Positions 53,199-63,227 are shown, counted from the first letter of the stretch. The stretch: 64,000 nucleotides of DNA from Candidatus Accumulibacter regalis (GCA_000585075.1 JEMY01000015.1:33150-97149), one strand, 5' to 3'. Notes: generated from the letters alone by a model not told the origin. Numbers and translations are program-made.

Positions 53199-55427
53199 TT
53201 GACGGTGGATCCAGTGGCCGCCACAGGCATTCCGACGATTCCGGCTGAGCTGGCCGTGGCTGACGAACCCGCGGACATCCTCTCTCCCGAGGACGATCCG
53301 GCATATCGCGTTTTTCTCGACAGCCTGAATTACCTGTCGCCGGAAGAAATCGACCTGGTTCGCAAGGCCTATCTGTTTGGCGAGGAAGCGCACCGCGGGC
53401 AGGTTCGCAAGTCGGGAGAACCGTACATCACCCATCCGCTGGCCGTGGCCGGGGCGATTGCCGACTGGAAAATCGATGTCGAGGGCGTGATTGCCGCGCT
53501 GTTGCACGACGTGATGGAGGATACCGCGGTCGGCAAGGCGGAGATCGTCGAACACTTCGGCAAGCCGGTCGCCGATCTGGTCGACGGCCTCTCGAAACTC
53601 GACAGGATCGAATTCCAGTCTCAGGAAGACGCGCAGGCCGAGAACTTCCGCAAGATGCTCATGGCCATGGCGCGCGACTTGCGCGTGGTGCTGATCAAAC
53701 TGGCCGACCGTCACCACAACCTGCAGACGATGGCAGCGGTTCGCGCCGAGAAGCGCCGTCGCATTGCCAGAGAGACGCTGGAAATCTATGCCCCGATTGC
53801 CGGTCGCCTTGGTCTCAGTACGCTGTTCAACGAGTTGCAGGACCTCTCGTTCCAGCTGATCTATCCGATGCGCGCGCGCGTTCTCGGGCGGGCGCTGAAA
53901 GCGGCGCGTGGCAACCGGCGCGAGCTGCTGTCGCGAATTCTCGACGGCATCAAGGGCAAGCTCGGCGCGGCCAACATCGAGGCCGACGTCTTCGGCCGCG
54001 AGAAGAGCCTCTATTCGATCTATCGCAAGATGCTCGACAAGCGCCTGTCGTTTTCCCAGGTGCTCGACGTCTATGGATTCCGCGTCGTCGTCAAGGACGT
54101 GCCGACCACCTATCTCGCCCTCGGTTCGCTGCATGCGCTGTACAAGCCGGTGCCGGGGAAGTTCAAGGACTACATCGCGATCCCCAAGCCGAACGGCTAC
54201 CAGTCCCTGCACACCACCTTGATCGGTCCGCATGGGACCCCGTTCGAGGTGCAGATTCGTACCGCGGCAATGGACAAGGTGGCGCAGGAAGGAATCGCTT
54301 CGCACTGGTTGTACAAGGACAGCGAGTCGCTCGGCGACGAGTTGCAGCAGAAAACGACCAAATGGTTTCACTCCTTGCTCGAACTGCAGAGCACGGCCGT
54401 CGATTCTTCGGAGTTTCTCGAACACGTCAAGGTCGACCTCTTCCCGCACGAGATTTACGTGTTCACGCCGAAGGGGAAGATCATCCCCTTGCCGCGGGGC
54501 GCGACGGCGGTCGACCTGGCGTACGCGGTGCATACCGACATCGGCAATCACAGCGCTCTTGCGCGCATCAATTTCAACCTGATGCCATTGGCCACCGAGC
54601 TGACCAATGGCGATCGCGTCGATATCGTCACCTCCGCCGATGCCCACCCGACTGCCGAGTGGCTGACGCACGTAAAGACCGGCCGGGCGCGCAGCAAGAT
54701 CCGCCACTACCTGAAAACCGCGCACGTCGATGAATCGACGGCGCTCGGGGAAAAGATGCTTGGGCAGGAGTTGCGGGCGCTTGGCGTCAGTGCCGCCGAG
54801 GTGCCGGTAGCGCGCTGGAGGAGTGTCCTGCGCGATTCGGGAAACCGGCTGGTCAAGGAGGTCTACACCGACATTGGCCTCGGTTTTCGTCTCGCGGGTG
54901 TTGTCGCGCGCCGCCTGTTGAGCAAGGAGCATGCGACGCTGCCCGCCGGCCAGGAAACGCCGGGCGCTTCGCTGGTCATTCGTGGCAGCGAAGGCATGGC
55001 CGTGCAGTTTGCGCCGTGCTGCCAGCCGATTCCCGGTGACCCGGTCATCGGTTCGATCTGGAAGGGCAAGGGGCTGGTCATTCATACCCACGATTGTCCG
55101 GCGATCCGCAAGGCGCGCAGTGCCAAGCCGGCGAAGTGGATCGACGTCGAGTGGGAGCCGGAAGCCGGGCAGCTGTTCAGCGTCCGCGTCCAGGTCGTCG
55201 TGCAGAATACCCTCGGCGCCCTGGGCAGGATTGCCACCGAGATATCGAGTTCCGGAACCAATATCCTGAACGTGCATATGGACGAGAAGGATTCCGGGCT
55301 GTACACGACCTTGCATTTCACCATCCAGGTCGCCGATCGCACCTCGCTGGCGCGCCTGATGCGCAGCCTGCGCCGCATTCCGGAAGTGGTCCGTATCTCG
55401 CGGGAGCAAGGGCTCCCTGCGGCCTGA
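53199..55427 (+). CDS. spoT: Bifunctional (p)ppGpp synthetase/hydrolase
   Basis: 742 aa. HD hydrolase: AYLFGEEAHRGQVRKSGEPY, THPLAVAG, VIAALLHDVMEDT; synthetase: VLDVYGFRVVVKD, YKPVPGKFKDYIAIPKPNGY with KFKD, the basic RxKD-type of bifunctional SpoT/Rel rather than ExDD of RelA; TGS domain IYVFTPKGKIIPLPRGATAV; C-terminal zinc-finger/ACT with RVQVVVQNTLGALGRIA. Both activities are expected. TTG 53199 is the most upstream start; GTG 53205 and 53214 are alternatives. 25 bases after rpoZ. Confidence 0.95.
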   Translation: MTVDPVAATGIPTIPAELAVADEPADILSPEDDPAYRVFLDSLNYLSPEEIDLVRKAYLFGEEAHRGQVRKSGEPYITHPLAVAGAIADWKIDVEGVIAALLHDVMEDTAVGKAEIVEHFGKPVADLVDGLSKLDRIEFQSQEDAQAENFRKMLMAMARDLRVVLIKLADRHHNLQTMAAVRAEKRRRIARETLEIYAPIAGRLGLSTLFNELQDLSFQLIYPMRARVLGRALKAARGNRRELLSRILDGIKGKLGAANIEADVFGREKSLYSIYRKMLDKRLSFSQVLDVYGFRVVVKDVPTTYLALGSLHALYKPVPGKFKDYIAIPKPNGYQSLHTTLIGPHGTPFEVQIRTAAMDKVAQEGIASHWLYKDSESLGDELQQKTTKWFHSLLELQSTAVDSSEFLEHVKVDLFPHEIYVFTPKGKIIPLPRGATAVDLAYAVHTDIGNHSALARINFNLMPLATELTNGDRVDIVTSADAHPTAEWLTHVKTGRARSKIRHYLKTAHVDESTALGEKMLGQELRALGVSAAEVPVARWRSVLRDSGNRLVKEVYTDIGLGFRLAGVVARRLLSKEHATLPAGQETPGASLVIRGSEGMAVQFAPCCQPIPGDPVIGSIWKGKGLVIHTHDCPAIRKARSAKPAKWIDVEWEPEAGQLFSVRVQVVVQNTLGALGRIATEISSSGTNILNVHMDEKDSGLYTTLHFTIQVADRTSLARLMRSLRRIPEVVRISREQGLPAA

Positions 55428-55581
55428 ATCCGGAAGCAGCGGTCTTGAGCAGTCCTTCCCTTTCCCCGCTGGAGCCGCCTGCCATGCGCCCTGAGCTGGC
55501 AAGCTGCCTGCGCTTTTCCCGGTGGCGTTGCGGCCGGTCGGCCGAGCGTCGCGTCGGACCTCTCGCGCGGCGGTTCCCGGC

Positions 55582-56817
55582 TTGAAGGTTCTCGTCCTCG
55601 GCGCCGGTGTCGTGGGCGTCACCAGCGCCTGGTATCTGGCCAGGGCGGGGCATCAGGTGACGGTACTCGAGCGTCAGGACGCGGCCGGACTGGAAACCAG
55701 TTTTGCCAACGGCGGCCAGATTTCGGTCTCGCACGCCGAGCCCTGGGCGAACCCGCATGCGCCGCTGCGCGCGCTGGCCTGGATGCGCCGCGAGGACGCC
55801 CCGCTGCTCTTTCGCTTGCGTCGGGATGCGGCCTTGCTGGAGTGGAGTCTGCGCTTCCTGCGCGAGTGCACCGCACGGCGCACGCAGGCCAATATCCGCG
55901 ACATCGTCACCCTGGCCCTGTACAGCCGCCGCCAGCTGCAGGCCCTGCGCGCCGAAACCGCGCTCGACTACGACCATCTCGAACGTGGCATTCTGCATAT
56001 CTACACCGATCACCGCGACTTCAGGCTCGCCTGCGAGGCGGCGGCCGTGATGCGCAGCTTTGGTTGTGAGCGGCGCACGGTGAGCATCGACGAGTGCCTG
56101 GCCATCGAGCCGGCGCTGGCCGCCGCCAGGCAGCGCCTGGTCGGCGGCGACTACACCCGCGACGACGAATCCGGCGACGCACATCGTTTCACGCAACAGC
56201 TCGCCACCCGTTGCGCGGCGCAGGGGGTCGTCTTTCGCTACGGCGCCAGAATAGAGCAGCTGCTTGCCGACGCCGGGCGCGTTGCCGGCGTACGGGTTGC
56301 CGGCGAGGTGCTCCAGGCCGACGCCTACGTCGCGGCGCTGGGCAGCTACACCCCGCTCCTGCTGCGTCCCCTTGGCCTGCGTCTGCCCGTTTATCCGGCA
56401 AAGGGTTACTCGGCGACCGTGGCGCTCGCCGCGGATAGCGTTGCGCCCAGCGTCAGCCTCACCGACGATGGCCACAAGATCGTCTTTTCACGCCTCGGTC
56501 AACGCCTGCGTATCGCCGGTACCGCCGAGTTCAATGGCTACAACACCGAGCTCAACGGCGTGCGCTGCGCGGCCCTGATGCGCCGGGCCGGCGAACTCTT
56601 CCCCGACTTGCGACCGGCCGGCGAAGTCGAATTCTGGTGTGGCCTGCGCCCGGCGACGCCGTCCAACGTGCCGCTGATCGGACGCTCGCCAATCGCCAAT
56701 CTGTATCTCAACACCGGCCACGGCACGCTCGGCTGGACGATGGCTTGCGGCTCGGGCGCCGCGCTGGCCGATATCGTCAGTGGCCGCAAGCCCGAGCCGG
56801 CTTTTCGCTTCCTTTGA
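55582..56817 (+). CDS. dadA: D-amino-acid dehydrogenase small subunit (FAD-dependent, DadA-like)
   Basis: 411 aa. FAD motif KVLVLGAGVVGVTSAWYLA at the N-terminus, ETSFANGGQISVSHAEPWANP, ALYSRRQL, GGDYTRDDESGDAHRFT, YPAKGYSAT, LRPATPSNVPLIG, NLYLNTGHGTLGWTMACGSG. Oxidises D-amino acids (mainly D-Ala) into the quinone pool in the inner membrane. Start TTG 55582 matches the family N-terminus; earlier starts add a basic unconserved stretch. Not obviously operonic with tatD (18-base gap, so possibly). Confidence 0.92.
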   Translation: MKVLVLGAGVVGVTSAWYLARAGHQVTVLERQDAAGLETSFANGGQISVSHAEPWANPHAPLRALAWMRREDAPLLFRLRRDAALLEWSLRFLRECTARRTQANIRDIVTLALYSRRQLQALRAETALDYDHLERGILHIYTDHRDFRLACEAAAVMRSFGCERRTVSIDECLAIEPALAAARQRLVGGDYTRDDESGDAHRFTQQLATRCAAQGVVFRYGARIEQLLADAGRVAGVRVAGEVLQADAYVAALGSYTPLLLRPLGLRLPVYPAKGYSATVALAADSVAPSVSLTDDGHKIVFSRLGQRLRIAGTAEFNGYNTELNGVRCAALMRRAGELFPDLRPAGEVEFWCGLRPATPSNVPLIGRSPIANLYLNTGHGTLGWTMACGSGAALADIVSGRKPEPAFRFL

Positions 56818-56835
56818 GCCGCCCGTCGCCCACCC

Positions 56836-57678
56836 ATGCTGGTTGATACCCACTGCCATCTCGCCGCAGCCGAATTCGCCGACGATCGCGATGACGTCGC
56901 GGCCGCGGCTCGCGCCGCCGGCGTTTCGGCGATCGTCGTCCCGGCGGTCGATGTCGCCAGCTTCAGCGCCGTGCACGCCTGTTGCGCACGATACCCCGGC
57001 TGTGTCGCCGCCTACGGCATTCATCCGCTCTACGTTCAACAGGCCAGCGCAACCGACCTCCTGCGCCTGAAGGAGTGGTTGCCGCGCGTGGCGGCCGGAG
57101 CGGCGCCGCCGGTCGCCGTCGGCGAGATCGGCCTCGACCTGTTTGTCGCCGATCCGGCGATCGACAGGCAGGAGTACTTTTTCGCCGAACAACTCAAGAT
57201 TGCCCGCGAAAGCGATCTTCCCGTGCTCCTGCACGTTCGCCGTTCGGTTGACCGGGTGCTCAGGCAACTGCGCCGGATCAGGGTCAGGGGCGGTATCGCG
57301 CATGCATTCAACGGCAGTCGCCAGCAGGCGGACGAATTCATCAAGCTGGGCTTCAAGCTCGGTTTTGGCGGCGCCATGACCTACCCCGGCTCGACCCGTA
57401 TCCGTGGCCTCGCCGCGTCGCTGCCGCTGGCGGCCATCGTCCTCGAAACCGACGCGCCGGACATGCCGCCGCAGTGGCTGGCGGGGGCGCGGAATACGCC
57501 CGTCGAACTGCCACGGATCGCCGATTTGCTCGCCGCCCTGCGCGGCATCGATCGCGACCAACTGGCCGCCGCGACGTCTGCCAACGCCGGCGCCGTACTG
57601 CCTCGGTTGCGTTTGGCGGAGCGATCGGGTACGTTACCGCCTGACGGCTTGGGGCTTCCGATTTTTCCCAAAGAGTGA
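56836..57678 (+). CDS. tatD: TatD family metal-dependent hydrolase (DNase)
   Basis: 280 aa. MLVDTHCHLAAAEF (metal His pair), VGEIGLDLF, LPVLLHVRRSVDRVL, GGIAHAFNGSR, LETDAPDMPPQW. TatD-family enzymes are 3'-5' exonucleases/deoxyribonucleases. 18 bases after dadA and a probable co-transcript. Confidence 0.93.
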   Translation: MLVDTHCHLAAAEFADDRDDVAAAARAAGVSAIVVPAVDVASFSAVHACCARYPGCVAAYGIHPLYVQQASATDLLRLKEWLPRVAAGAAPPVAVGEIGLDLFVADPAIDRQEYFFAEQLKIARESDLPVLLHVRRSVDRVLRQLRRIRVRGGIAHAFNGSRQQADEFIKLGFKLGFGGAMTYPGSTRIRGLAASLPLAAIVLETDAPDMPPQWLAGARNTPVELPRIADLLAALRGIDRDQLAAATSANAGAVLPRLRLAERSGTLPPDGLGLPIFPKE

Positions 57679-57822
57679 GCAGCGGGCCAATGAATACTGA
57701 ATGAGCAGGACAGCAGACCGGTTTTTTTGTCTGGCCAGCGCAGCGAATATGCGCAAACCTCGGTCAGGCTTGCCGGTCTTGAATCAGGCCTTGCAGAAAA
57801 CAACCATTGGCTTCCTCACATA

Positions 57823-58575
57823 ATGAAAAATCATCTGGATCGACCGGCGGCTACGTGCGTGGCTGTCAAAGAAAGCCTCCCTGATATTCCGCACTACCTG
57901 CAAGCGCATTACTGGTGGGCCTACGTCCACCCGCGGGCGGTACATGTCTTCGAGCGGCAGTGGCTGGTAAATCTGATTCTCTGGGGTAACTACAAGCGCC
58001 TGTGCAATGCCGTTCTGCACGACTACGGCCACGACCTGCCCGGCCGTACGCTGCAGATCGCCTGTGCCTACGGTGACCTGACGCCGCGCCTGGTCAACTG
58101 TGTCGCGTCGGGCGGATCGCTGGAAATCGCCGACATCCTGCCCATCCAGCTCGAGAATCTGGCCAAGAAACTGCCCAAGGATGCACCCGTCCAGCTGCAT
58201 TGCATGGATTCTGCCGCGCTTGGTTTCGCCGACGCGAGTTTCGACCGCGCCTTGCTTTTCTTCTTGCTCCATGAACAGCCGCAGGCGGTGCGCGAAAAAA
58301 CGCTCGCCGAGGCGTTGCGCGTCATTCGTCCGGGTGGCACGCTGACCATCGTCGACTACGCGCCGCTGAGCCGAGTTAACCCCCTGCGCTATCTCTGGAA
58401 ACCGGTCCTCGACCGGCTGGAGCCGTTTGCCCATGACTTGTTTAGCGAGGAAGTTTCCGCCTGGTTGCCGAAGGACGGTCGTTTTCGTACCGTCGGCGAT
58501 CAGCGCTTCTTCGGTGGTATGTATCAGATGTTGACGCTCGCGGTTGCCGACCGGCAAAAAGGCTCGGCAAACTGA
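57823..58575 (+). CDS. rquA: Rhodoquinone biosynthesis methyltransferase-like protein RquA
   Basis: 250 aa. Not a typical methyltransferase: SAM motif I is altered to QIACAYGDLTPRL (79-90), and the protein carries HYLQAHYWWAYVHPRAVHVF (24-43), LPIQLENLAKKLP and LLFFLLHEQP. These are, from memory, the hallmarks of RquA of Rhodospirillum. RquA uses SAM as amino donor to turn ubiquinone into rhodoquinone. Rhodoquinone has a low potential and serves fumarate reductase. The next gene is frdA, 100 bases on. ATG 57823 chosen; no clear ribosome binding site. An upstream extension to 57727 is unsupported. Confidence 0.85.
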   Translation: MKNHLDRPAATCVAVKESLPDIPHYLQAHYWWAYVHPRAVHVFERQWLVNLILWGNYKRLCNAVLHDYGHDLPGRTLQIACAYGDLTPRLVNCVASGGSLEIADILPIQLENLAKKLPKDAPVQLHCMDSAALGFADASFDRALLFFLLHEQPQAVREKTLAEALRVIRPGGTLTIVDYAPLSRVNPLRYLWKPVLDRLEPFAHDLFSEEVSAWLPKDGRFRTVGDQRFFGGMYQMLTLAVADRQKGSAN

Positions 58576-58675
58576 CGCGTGGATTATCAACCGGCCCTGG
58601 GCGAGGAGTTTGCTCCCCTGGGCTCCTCGGATGTTGGTCGCGCCTGGCGACGCCGGGCGTGAGAAAGGATGAAGC

Positions 58676-60460
58676 ATGGAGAGTTACAAGGCAGATGTCG
58701 TGATTGTCGGCGGCGGCGGGGCTGGCCTGCGGGCCGCGATCGCCGTGGCGGAGTCTGATCCCGCCCTCAAGATCGCGCTGGTCTCGAAGGTCTATCCGAT
58801 GCGTAGCCACACCGTCGCCGCCGAAGGCGGCTCGGCAGGCGTGAAACTGCCCACCGATAGCCTCGAGTACCATTTCAACGACACCGTTGGCGGCGGCGAC
58901 TGGTTGTGCGAGCAGGATGTGGTCGAATACTTCGTCGCTCACTGCAACGAGGAATTGACCCAGCTCGAGCATTGGGGTTGCCCCTGGAGTCGCACCCCGG
59001 ACGGGCATGTCAATGTGCGTGCCTTTGGCGGCATGAAGATCGAACGCACCTGGTTCGCCGCCGACAAGACCGGTTTCCACATGTTGCACACGCTCTTTCA
59101 GACATCGATCAAGTATCCGTCGATCAAACGCTTCGACGAGCATTTCTGCGTCGATCTGGTGGTCGAGGACGGTCGTGTGCAGGGGGTGGTCACGATCGAG
59201 ATCGGCTCGGGCGAGATGGCGCTGGTAGAAGGCAGGTCGGTGGTCATCGCCACCGGCGGCGCTGGCCGCGTGTTCCGCGAGAACACCAACGGCGGCATCG
59301 TGACCGGCGACGGGATGGCCCTGGCCTACCGCCACGGCGTACCGCTGCGGGACATGGAATTCGTCCAGTATCACCCGACCTGCATGCCGGGTACCGGCCT
59401 GCTCTTCACCGAAGCCTGCCGCGGCGAAGGCGGATTCCTGGTCAACAAGGATGGCTATCGCTACCTGCAGGACTACGGCCTCGGCCCGGCCGAGCCGTCA
59501 CCGCGCAACAAGGCCATGGAACTCGGGCCGCGCGATCGCCTCAGCCAGGCCTTCTGGTACGAGCAGCAAAAGGGGCGCACCATCGAAGGCCAGCACGGCT
59601 CGGTCGTCCATCTCGACCTGCGCCACCTCGGCGAGGCCAAGCTGCGCGAACGGCTGCCGCAGATCTACGAGTTGGCCGAGCAGTTTCTCGGCGTCGATCC
59701 GGCGCGCGCGCCGATCCCGGTGCGACCGGCGGTGCACTACACCATGGGCGGGATCATGGTCGACGGGCTCTGTGCCTCGCCGCTGCCCGGCCTCTACGCG
59801 GCGGGCGAGTGCTCCAGCGTCGGCATCCATGGCGCCAACCGCCTGGGGTCGAATTCGCTGTCCGAGCTGTGCGTTTTCGGCAAGGTCGCCGGCGAGGAAG
59901 CCGCGCGTTTCGCCAAGGCGGCGGCGGGCAATTCGGCCAGTCTGCTCAAGCAGGCGCAGGCCGTCGAACAACGCCTGCTCGGGCTGAAGACGAAAACCGG
60001 CGGCAGCGAACGCATCGCCACCCTGCGCAAGGAAATGGCGCAGACCATGGAGGACGGCTGCGGCATCTATCGCCTGGCCGAGACCATGCAGGCGACCTGC
60101 GACAAACTCGACGAACTCAAGGAGCGCTTCAAGGACGTCAATGTCGAGGACAAGTCGAGCGTCTGGAATACCGAGTGGCTGCTGGCCATCGAACTCGAGT
60201 ACCAGCTCGACGTGGCGCAGAGCATGGCCTATTCGGCCCTCAATCGCCGCGAGTCGCGCGGTGCGCATCAACGCCTTGACGGTTTCGAGAAGCGCGACGA
60301 CGAGAACTTCCTCAAGCATTCGCAGGCGCATTACGTCGCCGGCGGCGCGCCGCGCATCGACTACGGCGCGGTCAAGATCACCAAGTCGCAGCCGGGAACG
60401 CGTGCCTACGGCGCCGCGGGCGAAAAGGCAGAGCAGGAAAGGAAGGCATCCAATGTCTGA
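58676..60460 (+). CDS. frdA: Fumarate reductase flavoprotein subunit
   Basis: 594 aa (E. coli FrdA 602). FAD motif [17 protein letters not shown]; covalent-FAD His45 in [12 protein letters not shown]; substrate motifs [93 protein letters not shown]. The match to FrdA rather than SdhA is clear ([18 protein letters not shown]). Reduces fumarate to succinate at the cytoplasmic face. AAGGA at 58665-58669. First gene of frdABCD; overlaps frdB by 8 bases. Confidence 0.97.
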   Translation: MESYKADVVIVGGGGAGLRAAIAVAESDPALKIALVSKVYPMRSHTVAAEGGSAGVKLPTDSLEYHFNDTVGGGDWLCEQDVVEYFVAHCNEELTQLEHWGCPWSRTPDGHVNVRAFGGMKIERTWFAADKTGFHMLHTLFQTSIKYPSIKRFDEHFCVDLVVEDGRVQGVVTIEIGSGEMALVEGRSVVIATGGAGRVFRENTNGGIVTGDGMALAYRHGVPLRDMEFVQYHPTCMPGTGLLFTEACRGEGGFLVNKDGYRYLQDYGLGPAEPSPRNKAMELGPRDRLSQAFWYEQQKGRTIEGQHGSVVHLDLRHLGEAKLRERLPQIYELAEQFLGVDPARAPIPVRPAVHYTMGGIMVDGLCASPLPGLYAAGECSSVGIHGANRLGSNSLSELCVFGKVAGEEAARFAKAAAGNSASLLKQAQAVEQRLLGLKTKTGGSERIATLRKEMAQTMEDGCGIYRLAETMQATCDKLDELKERFKDVNVEDKSSVWNTEWLLAIELEYQLDVAQSMAYSALNRRESRGAHQRLDGFEKRDDENFLKHSQAHYVAGGAPRIDYGAVKITKSQPGTRAYGAAGEKAEQERKASNV

Positions 60461-61208
60461 AAATCAGAGAATCATCGAAATCGAGGTGCTGCGCTACAAC
60501 CCGGAGACCGACAAGGAGCCGTCCAAGCAGGTCTTCGACGTGCCCTTCACCGACGACATGTCGGTATTGCAGGGCGTGCAGTACATCAAGGACTATCTCG
60601 ACGGCTCATTGAGCTTCCGCTGGTCGTGCCGGATGGCGATTTGCGGCAGCTGCGGGATGATGATCAACGGCGAACCCAGCCTCTCTTGCGAGACTTTCCT
60701 GCGCGACTACTACCCGGCGCGGGTGCGTGTCGAGGCGCTGGCGCATTTCCCGATCGAGAAGGATCTGGTGATCAACATGGAGGGCTTCATCGAGAAACTC
60801 GAAAGCATCCAGCCGTACATCATCCCCAAGGAAGCGCGCACGCTGGCGCAGGGCGAGTACCTGCAGACGCCCGCGCAACTGGCGAGCTACGAGCAGTTCA
60901 GCTCGTGCATCAACTGCATGCTGTGCTACGCCGCCTGCCCGCAGTTCGGGCTCAATTCGGACTTCATCGGACCGGCTGCAATGGCGCTGCTGCACCGCTA
61001 CAACATCGATTCGCGCGATGCTGGCAAGGGCGAGCGGATGGAACTGGTCAACTCCGAAGAGGGGGTGTTCAACTGCACGGCGGTCGGTTACTGCTCCGAG
61101 GTCTGCCCGAAGCACGTCGACCCGGCCAACGCCGTGAACCAGAACAAGACCAATAGCGCAGCCGACTACTTCATGCGTTTCCTTACTCCGAAGGGGGGTG
61201 CCAAGTGA
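60453..61208 (+). CDS. frdB: Fumarate reductase iron-sulfur subunit
   Basis: 251 aa (E. coli 244). Three Fe-S clusters: 2Fe-2S Cys59, 64, 67, 79 ([10 protein letters not shown]); 4Fe-4S Cys152, 155, 158, 218 (CINCMLC, CPKH); 3Fe-4S Cys162, 208, 214. Passes electrons from quinol to FrdA. The ATG lies inside the frdA end; the TGA overlaps the frdC GTG. Confidence 0.97.
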   Translation: MSENQRIIEIEVLRYNPETDKEPSKQVFDVPFTDDMSVLQGVQYIKDYLDGSLSFRWSCRMAICGSCGMMINGEPSLSCETFLRDYYPARVRVEALAHFPIEKDLVINMEGFIEKLESIQPYIIPKEARTLAQGEYLQTPAQLASYEQFSSCINCMLCYAACPQFGLNSDFIGPAAMALLHRYNIDSRDAGKGERMELVNSEEGVFNCTAVGYCSEVCPKHVDPANAVNQNKTNSAADYFMRFLTPKGGAK

Positions 61209-61603
61209 ACAAGCGTCGTCCCTATGTTCGTCCGATGGCCGGATGGTGGCGGAAGAATCCGTTCTTCGTCGAGTACATGATCCACGAGGGAACCGCCCTC
61301 TTCGTCGCCGCCTATGCGCTGATCCTGCTCACCGGGCTGGTCTATCTCTCGCGCGGCGAAGCGGCGTGGAACGTCTGGCTCGAAGGCCTCAAGAATCCCT
61401 GGTACATCGCCTTCCACTGGCTGGCGCTGGCGGCGGTGAGCTACCACACCTACACCTGGTTCAAGATCATGCCGCGTACCATGCCGCCGGTCATCGTCGG
61501 CGGCAAGCGGCTTCCGGACATGGCCATTACCGGCGGCGGGCTGGCCGTTGCGACGACCGCCTGTCTTGCCCTGCTCGGTCTGGTATGGGGGATTGCACGA
61601 TGA
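61205..61603 (+). CDS. frdC: Fumarate reductase membrane anchor subunit C
   Basis: 132 aa (E. coli 131). [21 protein letters not shown]-terminus, three membrane helices: [40 protein letters not shown] (with His residues near the quinone site), [20 protein letters not shown]. Anchors FrdAB with FrdD and binds the quinol. GTG start in a GTGA overlap with frdB. Confidence 0.94.
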   Translation: MNKRRPYVRPMAGWWRKNPFFVEYMIHEGTALFVAAYALILLTGLVYLSRGEAAWNVWLEGLKNPWYIAFHWLALAAVSYHTYTWFKIMPRTMPPVIVGGKRLPDMAITGGGLAVATTACLALLGLVWGIAR

Positions 61604-61968
61604 AAAAGACGCTGAAACGTTCCAACGCACCCATCTTCTGGGCGTTGTTCGGCGCCGGTGGCATGCTTTCGGCGCTGCTTGGCCCGATGCTGGTATTCAT
61701 CACCGGCCTGGCCATTCCGCTCGGCATGCTCCTGCCGGTCGATACCATGAGCTACGCCAAGATGCTCGCCTTTGCCCAGAACATCGTCGGCAAGGGCTTC
61801 ATCTTCGCCATTATTTCGCTCTTCCTGTGGCACGCCGCCCACCGCATCTTCCACAGTCTGCACGACATCGGAATTCACGCCGGCATCGTGGCCAAGCTGA
61901 TCTGCTACGGTGGGGCCCTGGCGGCGACTCTGGTCACCGCCTATACGCTGCTGGCGATCGGCTTCTAG
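61600..61968 (+). CDS. frdD: Fumarate reductase membrane anchor subunit D
   Basis: 122 aa (E. coli 119). Helices FGAGGMLSALLGPMLVFITG, GFIFAIISLFLWHAAHRIFH, LICYGGALAATLVTAYTLLA; conserved HAAHRIFHSLHD. ATG overlaps the frdC stop. Last gene of the four; followed by a large hairpin. Confidence 0.94.
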   Translation: MKKTLKRSNAPIFWALFGAGGMLSALLGPMLVFITGLAIPLGMLLPVDTMSYAKMLAFAQNIVGKGFIFAIISLFLWHAAHRIFHSLHDIGIHAGIVAKLICYGGALAATLVTAYTLLAIGF

Positions 61969-61984
61969 TCTGCAGGCGTTGGCG

Positions 61985-62024
61985 AGCGGGGTCGGGTGGG
62001 CCGCCAGGGCCACCCGACCCCGCT
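61985..62024 (+). terminator. Hairpin after frdD, probable terminator
   Basis: Perfect 15-bp stem: AGCGGGGTCGGGTGG (61985-61999) with CCACCCGACCCCGCT (62010-62024), 10-base loop, then TGTCTTT. Weak U-tract but very stable stem; 16 bases after the frdD stop. Confidence 0.55.
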
Positions 62025-62030
62025 GTCTTT

Positions 62031-62145
62031 GCGGGGAGGCGCAGCCGACGTGGCAATCCAGAGGTTTTGTTTTTCGCCTGGCCGATGTGGCGGACAGGTA
62101 GTCAGAGGATGGAGCTGGATTGCCGCGTCGGCTTCGCCTCCTCGC
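62031..62145. repeat. Imperfect inverted repeat, REP/MITE-like
   Basis: Left arm 62031-62061 and right arm 62115-62145, 31 bases each, 28 pairable, spaced by 53 bases. The right arm reads CTGGATTGCCGCGTCGGCTT and on through CGCCTCCTCGC, followed by AATGACGG. This resembles short dispersed palindromes of proteobacteria as recalled. The 62062-62277 remainder shows no gene. Confidence 0.65.
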
Positions 62146-62277
62146 AATGACGGTGGGTGGGTGCGCGAGGTGCCGGATGAGGGGCCGGAGCGGTGCCGGA
62201 GGGGGGCCGGGTTGCCCGTTGCCCCAGCTCGGCCCGCAAGAGCTTTGCGAACGTCTGGTCAATAACGCAAGCCGCGC

Positions 62278-63081
62278 CTAGGCCATGCCGCTCAGGCGGG
62301 CCTTGCGCTCGCGCTCGATGCGCGTGATGTAGCGCTGCACCATACTCGTCCGGGCGCCCGGCAGGGCGACGAATTCGCAGCCGACGCGAACGTAGCGGGC
62401 GCCGCCGCGCGTCGTCACGTCGAACTTGTTGCGCACGCACAGGTTGGCGACCAGCAGACCCTCGTCGGGAAGCGTCATCTTGCACTCGTTGAGCGCCATG
62501 CCGCTGGGCAGCAGGGCGGCCAGACTGGGCGTCGCCATGAGGCCGACACCGCCCCCGCTGATATCCAGCAGCGACGCCTCGGCGACCAGCGTGCTGCCGT
62601 CGACGCGTTTGATCGTGGCGACGAACTTGACCGGCTTGGCGATCGGTGTCGACAGGCGAAAATACTCGCGTCGCTGCAGGCGCAGCACCTTGTCCGGCAG
62701 CGCTGCGCGAAAAGCCGGGCGGCCGTCGCTGAGTGTCTCGACCAGCTGGTTCAAGGTGAACTGCACCTTCACCTTGTCCACCAGCGCGCTGACGATCAGC
62801 TGCCTGGCCTGCAGCGCCTGGCGGTTGACCCCCTCGTCGCGGCCCCAGTCGAGGACCAGTTCATCGTTGCCCGTGTCGACTTCGAGCAGCGACGTCAGCA
62901 GGAACTCGTGGCCGCGATCGAGATAGGCGCTGACCAGCGCCCGGCGCTGGATCAGCGAGCGCAGCACGGCGGCAATCTCCGCTTTCGAGTGCAACAGATA
63001 CTCGCTGTATTCCTCGGCCTGTTCGATTTCGAAACCGCGGTTTTCCTCTTCCGGTTTCGCCTCAACGTCCGTGTTTTCCAT
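62278..63081 (-). CDS. ycgR: Flagellar brake / PilZ-domain cyclic di-GMP protein (YcgR-like)
   Basis: 267 aa. N-terminal YcgR domain (FLLTSLLEVDTGNDELVLDW, residues ~60-150) and C-terminal PilZ domain with c-di-GMP motif RREYFRLSTP (RxxxR) and DISGGGVGL (D/NxSxxG). On binding c-di-GMP it slows the flagellar motor. ATG at 63079-63081 with AGGAAGG upstream. Downstream of a FlhB-like gene and fliK on the same strand, 146 bases apart. Confidence 0.92.
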   Translation of the reverse strand: MENTDVEAKPEEENRGFEIEQAEEYSEYLLHSKAEIAAVLRSLIQRRALVSAYLDRGHEFLLTSLLEVDTGNDELVLDWGRDEGVNRQALQARQLIVSALVDKVKVQFTLNQLVETLSDGRPAFRAALPDKVLRLQRREYFRLSTPIAKPVKFVATIKRVDGSTLVAEASLLDISGGGVGLMATPSLAALLPSGMALNECKMTLPDEGLLVANLCVRNKFDVTTRGGARYVRVGCEFVALPGARTSMVQRYITRIERERKARLSGMA

Positions 63082-63227
63082 CTGCCTTCCTGCAATCGCC
63101 TGGAGCGCGCAGTTTAATGCAAAAGCGGTGCCCGGGTAAGCGAGCGCACTGCCCCGCGGTGCAATTGAGCGTGCCGGGCAGGCGGTGGCTGACGCCTCCA
63201 CCGTCGGAGAGGGCCATGGCTGCCCGG

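Noticed and set aside
53154..55622. 822-codon open frame on the minus strand across spoT
   Set aside because: It is the antisense shadow of spoT, which has full domain structure; the minus translation is Arg/Gln/Val-rich with no motif. High GC makes long antisense frames common here.
57681..57760. T-run around 57721 as a terminator after tatD
   Set aside because: The T-run lies in the loop between CAGAC and GTCTG and not after a stem, so it is not a plus-strand terminator.
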